NCBI RefSeq assembly: GCF_022751215.1
Contig: NZ_JAICDG010000001.1
Span: 1,922,001-1,986,000 of the forward strand
Direction: 5' to 3'
Length of the DNA stretch: 64,000 bases
Origin: Actinomadura terrae
Lineage (GTDB): Bacteria > Actinomycetota > Actinomycetes > Streptosporangiales > Streptosporangiaceae
Of this stretch, positions 27,656 through 36,492 are shown piece by piece; the first letter of the stretch is position 1, and the number at the start of each line of letters is the position of its first letter. The notes under the pieces were generated by a model. It ran no database searches. It saw only the letters and a program-made list of their open reading frames with translations, and was not told the DNA's origin. The translations under genes were made by a program, and so were the position numbers.

Positions 27656-28953
27656 CGGCTTTCCGTCTCGGTTCGGCGCATCAGGTCGGCGACGAGCATT
27701 CCGCGGCGCGCCTTTCCGGTGAGGCCGCGCGGTATCTCGGAGAGTCTGACGAAACGGTGCGGGAGTTTGTGCGGCGACAGCAGCGCGGCCAGGCCACGGC
27801 GCAGTTCCGCATTGGGCACGTCTCCGTCGGTCACCACGAAGGCCACCATTTCCTCTCCGCCCGGCCCGGGTGTTCCCGCGACGACGCAGTCGGTGACGCG
27901 GTTGATCATCCGCAACGCCTGCTCGACCTCGTGCGGATCGACCCTCCGCCCGCCGATGTTCATCAGCTCCCCGCGCCGCCCGGTGATGTGGAGGCGGCCG
28001 TGGTCGTCGAGGCGGCCCAGGTCGCCGGTCCGCCGCCACGGCGTCCCGTCCGCCCACGCGTGGCGGGCCATGATCTCGCCGGACGCGTCGACCGTCAGCT
28101 CGACGCCCTCCAGCGGCGCGCCGACCCCCTCGCCGGGGTCGCCGCGTCCGAGTGTCAAGGAGCCGTCCTCGGTCGTGCCGTAGGCGGGCAGCAGCGGGAG
28201 CCCGGTCACCGCACGCCATCTCTCGCGCAGGTCGTCGGGCAGCGGTTCGCCTCCCGCGACGCAGGCGCGCAGGGCCCAGCTCTGGACGACGTCCGGCTCG
28301 CCGGCCAGCCGCTCGATGTAGCCGCGATACAGGAAGGGGATCGTGAGCAGGACGGTCACCCGCTCGTCCCGCAGCGTCCGGTGGAACTCGGCCGGGCCGA
28401 GCAGGCCCGAGCGCATCACCACGGTCGCGCCGGTGAGGAGCCCGGCGAGCAGGCTCCGGTCGAGGCTCATGCGGTGCGGCATCGCGGCGGTGCTCCACAC
28501 GACGTCGTGCTCGCCGAACCGCAGCGCCCGCGCGCAGGCCCGCGCGTTCGCGAGCAGCTCCGCCCAGGGGGTGTCGACGATCTTGGGCAGGCCGGTGGTG
28601 CCCGAGGTGCACAGGCCGAGCACGGGCGCCCGGTCCCTGCCGCCGGGCCGGCCGCCGGCCCCCTGGAAGAGCCCACGCGCGCGCTCGACCTCCCAGTCCG
28701 TGGCGGCGGCGTCGAGCAGCAGGACGTCGTGCCCGCCGCAGGCCAGCCGCAGCAGCTCGACGGCGTCGTCCACGGTGCCGGACACCCGCAGCACCCGCCG
28801 GTCGCCCCCGATGTCAGGCGAGGCCAGCCGGTCGGCCAGGTCGCCGTAGCCGATCTCGCCGCCCGCGCCCCGGAGCGCGGGACGGCCCGGCGCCCGGCGC
28901 GCCGCCGCCCGCACCGCGTCGACGAGCGCCTGCGGACCCGGTGGGCGTCGCAT
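27652..28953 (-). CDS. AMP-dependent acyl/aryl-acid ligase, likely PKS starter activation
   Basis: 433 residues, shorter than the usual 500-550 for the ANL superfamily because the N-terminal subdomain is trimmed. Core motifs are present: phosphate loop LCTSGTTGLPK (A3), AYGTTED (A5), RRTGDLGRLD (A7), GRRGELMNIGGRRVDPHEVE (A8) and the catalytic Lys in RGLTGKARRG (A10). It should adenylate a carboxylic acid and load it on CoA or on a carrier protein; no carrier domain is attached. The stop overlaps the PKS start, so supplying the starter of that PKS is the natural reading. The ATG at 28953 is chosen; an upstream in-frame ATG exists near 28995. Confidence 0.82.
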   Translation of the reverse strand: MRRPPGPQALVDAVRAAARRAPGRPALRGAGGEIGYGDLADRLASPDIGGDRRVLRVSGTVDDAVELLRLACGGHDVLLLDAAATDWEVERARGLFQGAGGRPGGRDRAPVLGLCTSGTTGLPKIVDTPWAELLANARACARALRFGEHDVVWSTAAMPHRMSLDRSLLAGLLTGATVVMRSGLLGPAEFHRTLRDERVTVLLTIPFLYRGYIERLAGEPDVVQSWALRACVAGGEPLPDDLRERWRAVTGLPLLPAYGTTEDGSLTLGRGDPGEGVGAPLEGVELTVDASGEIMARHAWADGTPWRRTGDLGRLDDHGRLHITGRRGELMNIGGRRVDPHEVEQALRMINRVTDCVVAGTPGPGGEEMVAFVVTDGDVPNAELRRGLAALLSPHKLPHRFVRLSEIPRGLTGKARRGMLVADLMRRTETESR

Positions 28954-29146
28954 CCGATGTCCATCCCCGAAAAGGACGCGGGGGGCCCGCCGCACGGCGA
29001 GGCCGCCCCGCTGATCTTGGTCGTACCTCGTATATCACGCTCCCGCCCGGAATCGCACGGTACGGCGCCCGCGAACGGCGCCCACGGACGGCGCGGGCCG
29101 CGGCGACATCACCGCGCGGCACGGCGACGGCCGAGGGGAACGGACG

Positions 29147-29494
29147 CTAACCCTGGTCGAGAAGTGCGGACAGGCGTTTAGGAGCGATCAGCCGGTAGCT
29201 GTCCTCGACCAGTTCGCCGATCTCGTCCCAGTCGTGGTCGACGTCGAGCCGGATGCCCACCCAGCCCTTGCTGCCCACGTACTTCGGGACGAAGAACCGC
29301 TCGGGCGACTCGGCGACGAGGGCCTCCTGCACCCCCGGACCGGCCTTGAACATCGCCGAGAGGCCGTCCTCGCTCGTCATCAGGAAGAGCTTGTCGCGGA
29401 CCCGGAACGAGGGCGCGGTGTGGCCGCCGAAGGGCTTCTCCGTCGCCTCGGGAAGGGACAGGGACATCTCGCGGAGCCGTTCCAACACGTCCAT
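29147..29494 (-). CDS. MmcQ/YjbR-family protein
   Basis: 115 residues, full length for the family. SLSLPEATEKPFGGHTAPSF, VRDKLFLM and VPKYVGSKGWVGIRLD match the MmcQ/YjbR fold (CyaY-like, double-stranded DNA-binding-like). The proteins are widespread and functionally unassigned. Alone on its strand between the ligase and the aldo/keto reductase, with about 190 bp of featureless sequence upstream of the ligase start on one side. Confidence 0.88.
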   Translation of the reverse strand: MDVLERLREMSLSLPEATEKPFGGHTAPSFRVRDKLFLMTSEDGLSAMFKAGPGVQEALVAESPERFFVPKYVGSKGWVGIRLDVDHDWDEIGELVEDSYRLIAPKRLSALLDQG

Positions 29495-29575
29495 TTCGGT
29501 GCCTCTCTCGCCGCCGGGGGTGCCGTCAGCCGATGCTAGCCACCGCCCCCGACAAACCCCAGGTCACCAGCGGGG

Positions 29576-30607
29576 TCACCGCGAGGAGCGCCGACCCTCG
29601 GGCCGCAGCGACGGCTCGCGCACATAGTGCTGGACGCCCGCGATGTCGGTGCCGGGCGGCACGACCTCGTCGATCGCGTCCAGCGTCGCGGCGTCCAGCC
29701 GGACGTCGGCGGCGGCGAGCAGGTCGTCGAGCTGCTCGACCGTCTTCGGGCCGATGATGGTCGAGGTGATGGCGGGGTGCTCGGCGACGAAGGCGAGCGC
29801 GAGATGCGTCAGCGAGAGCCCGGCCTCCTCGGCGATCTTCGTGAGCCGTTCGACGGCGTCGAAGCGGACCTCCCGGGCCGGGTCCTCGTCCACCGACGGG
29901 TGCCACGAGGTGGTGGTGGCGTAGCGGGAGCCGGCCGGGGCCTGCGCGTCGCGGCGGTACTTGCCGGTCAGCCAGCCCCCGGCGAGCGGGCTCCAGGGGA
30001 TCACGCCCATGTCGTGCCGGAGGCACGTGGGCAGCACCGCCTGCTCCACCGACCGGGCGAAGATCGAGTACTGCGGCTGCTCGCACACGTACCGCTCGGT
30101 TCCCCGGCGCCGCGCGGCCCACTGGGCCTCGACGATCCACTCCGCCGGGTAGGACGACGAGCCCAGGTAGAGGATCTTGCCCTGCCGGACGAGGTCGGTG
30201 AGCGCCCCGAGCGTCTCCTCCAGGTCGGTGCCCCAGTCGTGCCGGTGCGTCTGGTACAGGTCGATGTGGTCGGTGCCGAGCCGGCGCAGGCTGTCCTCGA
30301 CGGCGCGGACGATCCACCGCCGCGACGCGCCGCGCGCGTTGCGGTCCTCGCGCATGGGGTTGAAGAACTTGGTCGCGAGGACGACGTCGTCCCGCCGCCC
30401 CTTCAGCGCCTTTCCGACGACCTCCTCGCTGCCGCCGAGGAAGTAGTAGTCGGCGGTGTCGAGGAAGTTGATCCCCGCGTCCAGGGCACGGTGGATCGCG
30501 CGGACTCCGTCGGCGTCGTCGGCCTTGCCCTGCTCGCCGAACATCATCGCGCCGAGGCACTGGGTGCTCACCTCGACGCCGGTGCGTCCGAGTTTGCGGT
30601 AGCGCAT
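29576..30607 (-). CDS. Aldo/keto reductase
   Basis: 343 residues, a TIM barrel of the AKR superfamily close to the voltage-gated potassium channel beta-subunit/YghZ-like group. The catalytic tetrad is readable: Asp in FLDTADYY, Tyr immediately after, Lys in VLATKFFNP and His in YQTHRHD. The NADPH phosphate site is in the C-terminal STIIGPKTVEQLDDLL. It would reduce small aldehydes or ketones in the cytoplasm. Divergent from the nSTAND gene across 146 bp; no clear pathway link. Confidence 0.93.
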   Translation of the reverse strand: MRYRKLGRTGVEVSTQCLGAMMFGEQGKADDADGVRAIHRALDAGINFLDTADYYFLGGSEEVVGKALKGRRDDVVLATKFFNPMREDRNARGASRRWIVRAVEDSLRRLGTDHIDLYQTHRHDWGTDLEETLGALTDLVRQGKILYLGSSSYPAEWIVEAQWAARRRGTERYVCEQPQYSIFARSVEQAVLPTCLRHDMGVIPWSPLAGGWLTGKYRRDAQAPAGSRYATTTSWHPSVDEDPAREVRFDAVERLTKIAEEAGLSLTHLALAFVAEHPAITSTIIGPKTVEQLDDLLAAADVRLDAATLDAIDEVVPPGTDIAGVQHYVREPSLRPEGRRSSR

Positions 30608-30753
30608 TCAAGCTCCTTGTGGGTCGTTGACTCGAGACGTTAGGAGCTGGAGCGCGCTCCAGGTCAACACCGGATTCGCCCGGAAACAGCGAATTTGTCG
30701 AGGGATCGGACGCTCTCTAGGGTTCCTGTCCAGGACCACGACCGGGGGGTGGC

Positions 30754-33700
30754 ATGGGACGGCCCGAACGTCCGCTGGATCCGGAGGCGGGCCCGGTCGA
30801 GCGGCTGGCCTGGGAGCTGCGGCGGCTGCGGAACGAGGCGGGGCGGCCGAGCTACCGCGAGCTGGCGCGGCGCGCGCACTTCTCCCGGAGCACGCTGGCG
30901 GAGGCGGCGACGGGCGTCCGGCTGCCGACGCTGGAGGCCACGCTCGCCTACGCGGGCGCGTGCGGCGGCGACCGGGACGAGTGGGAGCGCCGCTGGCGGG
31001 AGGTGGCGGCGGAGGTCGAGCGGGACCGGCGGCGATGCCCCTACCCCGGCCTCGCGCCCTTGCAGGAGGGCGACGCGGACCTGTTCTTCGGCCGCTCCGA
31101 GCTGGTCGAGGACCTGCTTGAGGCGGTGGAGCGGGCGCCGCTGACGGCGGTGTTCGGCGCGTCCGGCAGCGGCAAGTCCTCGATCCTGCGCGCGGGGCTG
31201 CTGCCGGGCCTCGCCGGGACGGGGACGCCGACCGTCCTGCTGACGCCGGGGGAGCACCCCCTGGACGAGCTGGCCGCCGCGCTCGCCCCGCTCGCCGGCT
31301 CCGACCTCGAAACGGCCTTGGCCGCCGACCCGCCCGAACCGCCGGTGGAGCGCGCGTTCGTGGTCGTCGACCAGTTCGAGGAGGTGTTCACGCTCTGCGC
31401 GGACGAGGAGCGCGACCGCTTCCTCGACGTCCTCACCGCGCTCGCGGGGGACCGGCTGAGGTTCGTCATCGGCGTCCGCACCGACTTCTACGGGCACTGC
31501 GCGCGCCACCCCGGGCTCGTCGCGGCGCTGCGGGCGGGCGTGCAGGTGCCGGTCGGCCCGCTGACCGACGAGGAGCTGCGCGACATCGTGGTCGAGCCCG
31601 CCGCGCGGGTGGGCCTGACCGTGGAGCCCGACCTCGTCGCGACCGTGGTCGCGGAGGCGGCGGGCCGGCCCGGCGCGCTCCCGCTCGTCGCGCACGCGCT
31701 CCGCGAGACGTGGAGCCGCGCGCCGGGCCCGGTGCTGCGGCTCGCCGACTACGAGGCGACCGGCGGGGTGCGGGAGGCGATCGCCCGGACCGCCGAACGC
31801 GTCCACGAGGACCTGGACCCGCCCCGCCGCGCGCTCGCCCGCGCCGTGTTCCTGCGCCTGACCGCGCTCGGCGAGGGCACCGAGGACACCCGCCGCCGGA
31901 TGGACCGGGACGAGCTGACCGGCGTCGGCGAGCCGGGCGAGGTGGACGCGGTCCTCGACGTGCTCGCCGCCGCCCGCCTCGTCGTCGTGGACGGCGACAC
32001 CGTGGACGTCGCGCACGAGGCGCTCATCCGGGCCTGGCCGCGGCTGCGGGGCTGGCTGACCGACGACCGCGAGGCGCTGCTGCGGCACCACCGGCTCACG
32101 GCGGCGGCCGCCGAGTGGGACCGGGGAGGCCGCGACGAGGAGTTCCTCTACCGGGGCGGGCGGCTCGCGGAGTGGGACGGCGCCACGGTCCCGCTGAACG
32201 AGCTCGAACGCTCGTTCCTCGCCGCCGGGCGGGAGCGCGAGGAGCACCGCAGGGTCGCCGCGCGGCGCCGCGTCCGGGCCGGGTTCGGCGGGCTCGGGCT
32301 GGTCGCGGCGGTGGTCGGGGTGCTGGCCGTCGTCGCGTTCGTCCAGGCGGACCGGACGGCGCAGGAGCGCGACCGCGCGCTGTCCCGGCAGCTCGCCGCC
32401 AACGCGCGGCGGCAGCTCGACATCGACCCCGAGCTGGCGCTGCTGCTCGCGACCCGCGCCTACGAGGTGGAGGCGACGCCGGAGGCCGACCTGGTCCTGC
32501 GGCAGGCCGTGCGCGACGCGCGGCTGCGGCGCACCGTCCCGCTTCCGGGCATGAGACCGAGCAGCGACGGCGCGATGGTGTCCAGCCCCGACCGGCGCCG
32601 GGTCGCGATCTGGGACCAGAACGGCCTCCAGGTCATGGGCTGGCGCGGCGCCGACCTCGTCCCCGGCGGGGGCTTCAACGCCGCGCGGCTTCCCGGCGCC
32701 TGGACCGCCGCCGCGTTCAGCCCCGACGGCCGGTGGCTCGCGACCGGCGACGTCAGCGGCCGGGTGAAGCTGTGGGACGGGCAGCACAGGACGACGGGGA
32801 GGCAGCTGCGAGGCGAGGGCGGGCCCGGCGTCGGCGGGCTCGACTTCAGCCCCGACGGGCGCAGGCTCGCCGGGACGCGCGGCAACGAGGTCTGGATCTG
32901 GGACCTCGCGGGGAAGCGCGAGCCGGTGGTCTTCCGCGTCCACGAACGGTTCGCGGTGAGCGCGGTCGCGTTCAGTCCCGACGGCAGGTGGCTCGCCACG
33001 GGCGGGATCGGGACGTCGGTCCGGATCTGGGACGTGACCGGGAACCGCCCCAGGGTCGTCCGGGACGCGGCGCGCGGCGGCCCGGACGAGCGCGACGGGG
33101 ACGCCGTCGCCTTCAGCCCCGGCGGGACGATGCTCGCCGCCGTCGACCGCGGCAAGGCGAAGGTGTGGAGCGTGCCCGGCCGGCCCGAGCGCGGCGGGTG
33201 GGAACCGCAGGCCGTGCTGGACGGCACGGGCCAGGGCGCCGTCAAGGGCCTCACCGTCAGCGCCGACGGGCGCCGGATGGCGACGTTCGGGCTCGACCGG
33301 GTCGTGCGGGTCTGGACGATGGGCGCGGACCTCGGGCCGCTCACCCTCCGCGTCCCGGTGGGCGCGCAGGTCGGCGCCGCGTTCAGCCCCGACGGCCGAT
33401 CGCTGGCGACGGTCTCCACCGACGGCACCGCGCGGATCTTCGACATCGCGTCCGGCGGCGTGGCGACGTCCGGGACGCCGTTCACGGGCGAGGCGGCGGT
33501 CGGCGCGATCCGCGCGACCAGCGCGGACGGGCGGACGGTCGCGACGACGCCGCTCGGCGGCGACACCGTCCGGGTCTGGGACACCGCGCGCGGCGGTGCC
33601 CCGCGCGTCGTGGCGGGCCCGGCTGGGTCGACGCGGGCCGTCGCGCTGAGCCCGGACGGGCGGTGGCTCGCCTACGGCGGCGACGGGCACGCCGTCCACC

Positions 33701-34524
33701 TGGTCGACCTGCGGGACCGCGCGGCGCCGCCGGTCACGGTGGATACCGGCCACCTGACGGTGTGGGCGCTCGCGTTCGGCCCCGGCGGGCGGCGCCTCGC
33801 GGCTACCGGCTACGGCACGGCCCCGGCCCAGGTGTGGGACGTCGGCGCGCGCGGCGGCCTCACGCCGTTGCCGGGCTGGGGAGCCAGGCCGGGTCAGCCC
33901 GGTGCCCTCGGCCGCGCGGCGGCCCCCGCGTTCAGCCCCGACGGGCGTTTCCTCGCGGGCGCCGCCGAGGGGAACGCCGTGGGCATCTGGGACCTGACCG
34001 GCAAGCGGAAGCCGACGATCCTGCGCGGCCTGCGCGACGACGCGGAGACGATCGCGTTCAGCCCGGACGGGCGGCGCCTCGCCGTGGCGTCCGACGACGG
34101 CTCCGTCCGCCTGATGGACACCGGCGGGCGCGGCGCGCCCACGGCCGTCCTCCCGGGCGACGACACGATCGTGACGCGCGACCTCGCGTTCAGCCCGGAC
34201 GGAGCGTGGCTCGCCACCACCGAGTCCGACGGCTCCCTGCGGCTCTGGCGCACGGCCGGCGGCACCGACCCCGTCGTGCTGGACGGGTTCGGCGGCACGG
34301 TCGTCCGGCCCGCGTTCGCCCCGGGCGGGCGGCTGGTCGCCCCGCTCGGGTCGGCGTCGGTGCTCACGGGCGGGAGGTGGCGGCCCACCGGCATCACCGG
34401 ACGGTTCGTCCGGACGTGGGACTGCGAGGTCTGCGGGCCCGGCGCGAAGGTCCTGGAGCTGGCGCGGCGGCGCGCCGTCCGGGAGCTGACCGGCGAGGAG
34501 AAGCGGATCTTCCCGGGCTCCTAG
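30754..34524 (+). CDS. HTH-nSTAND1-WD40 signalling NTPase
   Basis: 1256 residues. Residues about 14-75 are an XRE-like helix-turn-helix (RPSYRELARRAHFSRSTLAE). After CPYPGLAPLQ comes FFGRSELVEDLLEAV, the standard entry to an nSTAND1 NTPase with Walker A GASGSGKSS (135-143) and Walker B VVVDQFEEV. About residue 508-531 is a hydrophobic segment (LGLVAAVVGVLAVVAFVQ), probably a membrane anchor. The C-terminal half (about 590-1215) holds 13-14 WD40-like repeats with the FSPDGRWLATG pattern, enough for two seven-blade propellers. Such proteins act as switchable scaffolds in actinomycetes and some nSTANDs are phage-defence sensors; no effector domain is present here, so its output is unknown. A GGGGGG run precedes the ATG. 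Confidence 0.92.
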   Translation: MGRPERPLDPEAGPVERLAWELRRLRNEAGRPSYRELARRAHFSRSTLAEAATGVRLPTLEATLAYAGACGGDRDEWERRWREVAAEVERDRRRCPYPGLAPLQEGDADLFFGRSELVEDLLEAVERAPLTAVFGASGSGKSSILRAGLLPGLAGTGTPTVLLTPGEHPLDELAAALAPLAGSDLETALAADPPEPPVERAFVVVDQFEEVFTLCADEERDRFLDVLTALAGDRLRFVIGVRTDFYGHCARHPGLVAALRAGVQVPVGPLTDEELRDIVVEPAARVGLTVEPDLVATVVAEAAGRPGALPLVAHALRETWSRAPGPVLRLADYEATGGVREAIARTAERVHEDLDPPRRALARAVFLRLTALGEGTEDTRRRMDRDELTGVGEPGEVDAVLDVLAAARLVVVDGDTVDVAHEALIRAWPRLRGWLTDDREALLRHHRLTAAAAEWDRGGRDEEFLYRGGRLAEWDGATVPLNELERSFLAAGREREEHRRVAARRRVRAGFGGLGLVAAVVGVLAVVAFVQADRTAQERDRALSRQLAANARRQLDIDPELALLLATRAYEVEATPEADLVLRQAVRDARLRRTVPLPGMRPSSDGAMVSSPDRRRVAIWDQNGLQVMGWRGADLVPGGGFNAARLPGAWTAAAFSPDGRWLATGDVSGRVKLWDGQHRTTGRQLRGEGGPGVGGLDFSPDGRRLAGTRGNEVWIWDLAGKREPVVFRVHERFAVSAVAFSPDGRWLATGGIGTSVRIWDVTGNRPRVVRDAARGGPDERDGDAVAFSPGGTMLAAVDRGKAKVWSVPGRPERGGWEPQAVLDGTGQGAVKGLTVSADGRRMATFGLDRVVRVWTMGADLGPLTLRVPVGAQVGAAFSPDGRSLATVSTDGTARIFDIASGGVATSGTPFTGEAAVGAIRATSADGRTVATTPLGGDTVRVWDTARGGAPRVVAGPAGSTRAVALSPDGRWLAYGGDGHAVHLVDLRDRAAPPVTVDTGHLTVWALAFGPGGRRLAATGYGTAPAQVWDVGARGGLTPLPGWGARPGQPGALGRAAAPAFSPDGRFLAGAAEGNAVGIWDLTGKRKPTILRGLRDDAETIAFSPDGRRLAVASDDGSVRLMDTGGRGAPTAVLPGDDTIVTRDLAFSPDGAWLATTESDGSLRLWRTAGGTDPVVLDGFGGTVVRPAFAPGGRLVAPLGSASVLTGGRWRPTGITGRFVRTWDCEVCGPGAKVLELARRRAVRELTGEEKRIFPGS

Positions 34525-34540
34525 CGGCGCGGGCCGGAGG

Positions 34541-35392
34541 TCAGAACAGTGCGGGCGGCTCCGCCGGGGGCGGCTCGGGCAGCGGCTCGACCTCCGGGAC
34601 CAGCCCCCTGACCTCGTCGTGGAACCGGCGCGCGAGCGTCAGCGCCTCGGCGTTGTCGGGCGTGTGGACGAACACGGTCGGCGAGCGGCCCTCCCGCAGC
34701 CAATCGGCGACGGTCGCCGCCCACTCGTGCCAGCCCTCGACGGTCGCGGCGGTGTCGTCGCGGCCCAGGTAGCGGACCATGGGATGGCCGGTCAGCGCCC
34801 GCGAGCGGCGGGGGAGGCGCGGCTTCCTCGTCCAGGCGTCGCGCTCGGCGTCGGTCGTCGGCGGCTTCTGGAACAGGACGGTCGTGTCGAACGGCACCCA
34901 CTCGGCGCCGGTCGCGGCGAGGGCGCGCTCCAGCAGGTCACCGGCCCGCGCGTCCTCGAAGAAGGCGCGGTGCCGGACCTCGACCGCCTGCCCGTACCGG
35001 CGGGGGAGGCGGCGCAGGAACCGGGCGAGCGTGCCGACGTCGGCCGGGCCGAACGACGCCGGGAGCTGCACCCACAGCGCGTGGACGCGCGTTTCGAGCG
35101 GCTCGATCGCGGCCAGGAACGCCCGGACCTCGTCGTCGCCGCCCGCGAGGCGGTGGTGGTGCGTGACGGGTTTCGGCAGCTTGGGCACGAACCGAAAGTC
35201 GGGCGCGGTCTGCGCCGCCCACGACTCCACCGAGCTCCGCGGCGGCGTGGCGTAGAAGGTCGTGTTGCCCTCCACCGCGTTGCACCACGTCGCGTACGCG
35301 CGCAGGCGCTCCTTCGGGGGCAGCGGGTGGGGGAGCAGGCGCCCCTGCCAGGGCGCGTGAGTCCACATCGCACATCCCACGTGAAGCCGCAC
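34541..35392 (-). CDS. DUF72 (YecE-like) protein
   Basis: 283 residues. The opening RLHVGCAMWTHAPWQG, then YATWCNAVEGNTTFYATP and FRFVPKLPKPVTHHHRL are the hallmark segments of DUF72, a TIM-barrel family of unknown activity. The C half keeps VPFDTTVLFQKPP and VRYLGRD. A Pro/Glu tail (about 265-283) is variable. The GTG at 35392 gives the canonical N-terminus; an ATG at 35434 would add 14 residues. Converges on the nSTAND gene with a 16-bp gap. Confidence 0.88.
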   Translation of the reverse strand: MRLHVGCAMWTHAPWQGRLLPHPLPPKERLRAYATWCNAVEGNTTFYATPPRSSVESWAAQTAPDFRFVPKLPKPVTHHHRLAGGDDEVRAFLAAIEPLETRVHALWVQLPASFGPADVGTLARFLRRLPRRYGQAVEVRHRAFFEDARAGDLLERALAATGAEWVPFDTTVLFQKPPTTDAERDAWTRKPRLPRRSRALTGHPMVRYLGRDDTAATVEGWHEWAATVADWLREGRSPTVFVHTPDNAEALTLARRFHDEVRGLVPEVEPLPEPPPAEPPALF

Positions 35393-35537
35393 GAACGCTA
35401 CGTTACCGCGCCCCACGCACCGTTCCGGAGGCATGGCGGGACGGGAGGCCGCGCGTAGCCCTGGCGCGGCCTCCCGTCCCCGTTCGGGGGTCGGCTCACG
35501 GACGCCGCCCGATCACGGCGCCGTCAGCCGGGGGACC

Positions 35538-36131
35538 TCAGCCGAAGTCGAGGTCCGAGCACTGGTAGAAGGCGTTCTCGGTGTCGGCGATGTCCCAGAC
35601 GGCGAGCAGGATGTGCCGGCCGTGCCGCTGCGGGAGCGTGCCGTTGTGGACGGTCGGGTTGGAGGGCTGACGGCCGCCCATGTTCTGCTGGATGAACGGC
35701 GTCGAGTCCAGCGCGGCCCGGGTCAGCGGCTGCGTGCTGTTCCAGCCGTCCTTGGTGAGGAAGTAGCGGAACGACGAGGTCGAGTGCGCGGCGGTGAAGT
35801 GCCAGCTGATGCTGAACGCCGATCCGGAGGTCACCTTCGTCGCGGGCCATCCGGTGCCGCCGCGCTGGTCGTCGAGCGGGGACCAGCGCCCGTCGGCGCC
35901 GGCGCAGATCGTGCCGTCGCGCGGGCCGGACTTCGGGAACCCCTTCGGGCCCTCGACGCCGTCCGGGTCCCACTGGACCTGGCCGCAGTTGTTCACCTTG
36001 TGCTGCCCGCACAGGTAGCTGCGGCTCGCGGGGGAGGTGGTGTAGCCGTGCGACCATGCCGGCACGGCGAGCGCCAGCGGGAGTCCGACGGTCACGGCGG
36101 CGGCGACGGCGAGGCTTGACTTCCTGGGCAT
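35538..36131 (-). CDS. Secreted AA10 lytic polysaccharide monooxygenase
   Basis: 197 residues, a single-domain AA10 enzyme. Signal peptide 1-27 ends in PAWS, so the mature protein starts HGYTTSPASRSYLC, giving the N-terminal His of the copper histidine brace; the second brace His is in SWHFTAAHSTSSFRYFLTK. The C-terminal ILLAVWDIADTENAFYQCSD is conserved in chitin/cellulose-active AA10. Five Cys residues are seen in the mature part. It oxidatively cleaves chitin or cellulose outside the cell with an electron donor and peroxide or oxygen. ATG at 36131 with GGAGAAG seven bases upstream. Divergent from pqqA with 231 bp between. Confidence 0.94.
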   Translation of the reverse strand: MPRKSSLAVAAAVTVGLPLALAVPAWSHGYTTSPASRSYLCGQHKVNNCGQVQWDPDGVEGPKGFPKSGPRDGTICAGADGRWSPLDDQRGGTGWPATKVTSGSAFSISWHFTAAHSTSSFRYFLTKDGWNSTQPLTRAALDSTPFIQQNMGGRQPSNPTVHNGTLPQRHGRHILLAVWDIADTENAFYQCSDLDFG

Positions 36132-36202
36132 CTGCTTCTCCTTGGCGGGGAGGCACCGCGGTGCCTGGAGCGGAGCGAGCCGGCCCGGCAAAACCAACTC
36201 AA

Positions 36203-36215
36203 AGGAAACTTTCCT
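36203..36215. promoter_or_regulatory. AGGAAACTTTCCT palindrome upstream of the LPMO gene
   Basis: A 13-bp inverted repeat with a single central base lies 72 bp upstream of the LPMO start in the divergent LPMO/pqqA region. It is an AT-rich island, placed where a repressor or activator of the LPMO promoter would bind. I cannot name the regulator. Confidence 0.45.
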
Positions 36216-36362
36216 GTCAGTAAGGTGACGCGTCGGCGGCGCTCAGTCAACCCCCACGGCGACGAAGTGGTCACTGGGACGCATGTTCTTGGCAGGCCAT
36301 GCCTAGGCCGGTGCCCGGCCCGGGAATACTCTCCGGGCAAACCCAGAGGAAGGTGCCCCGCC

Positions 36363-36485
36363 ATGGAACACACCACGACCGACACCGAGCAGGAGCGGTC
36401 CGCAGCGATCGCGTGGACGACGCCCGACTACGAGGTCGTCGAGACGTCCCTTGAGGTCACGGCCTACTTCGGCGCCGGGATCTGA
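36363..36485 (+). CDS. pqqA: PqqA, precursor peptide of pyrroloquinoline quinone
   Basis: 40 residues. The C-terminal LEVTAYFGAGI holds the conserved E-V-T-x-Y core in which the Glu and Tyr side chains are cross-linked by PqqE and become the PQQ skeleton; most homologues have EVTLY or EVTMY, so the Ala is a mild variant. AGAGGAAGG lies about ten bases before the ATG. First gene of pqqABCDE, seven bases before pqqB. No other PqqA-like peptide is seen. Confidence 0.93.
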   Translation: MEHTTTDTEQERSAAIAWTTPDYEVVETSLEVTAYFGAGI

Positions 36486-36492
36486 CCCGCGG

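Noticed and set aside
22580..28183. 1867-codon open frame antisense to the PKS
   Set aside because: The minus-strand PKS has every catalytic motif in order; the antisense product is an Arg/Gly/His-rich chain with no domain, a common effect of high GC3.
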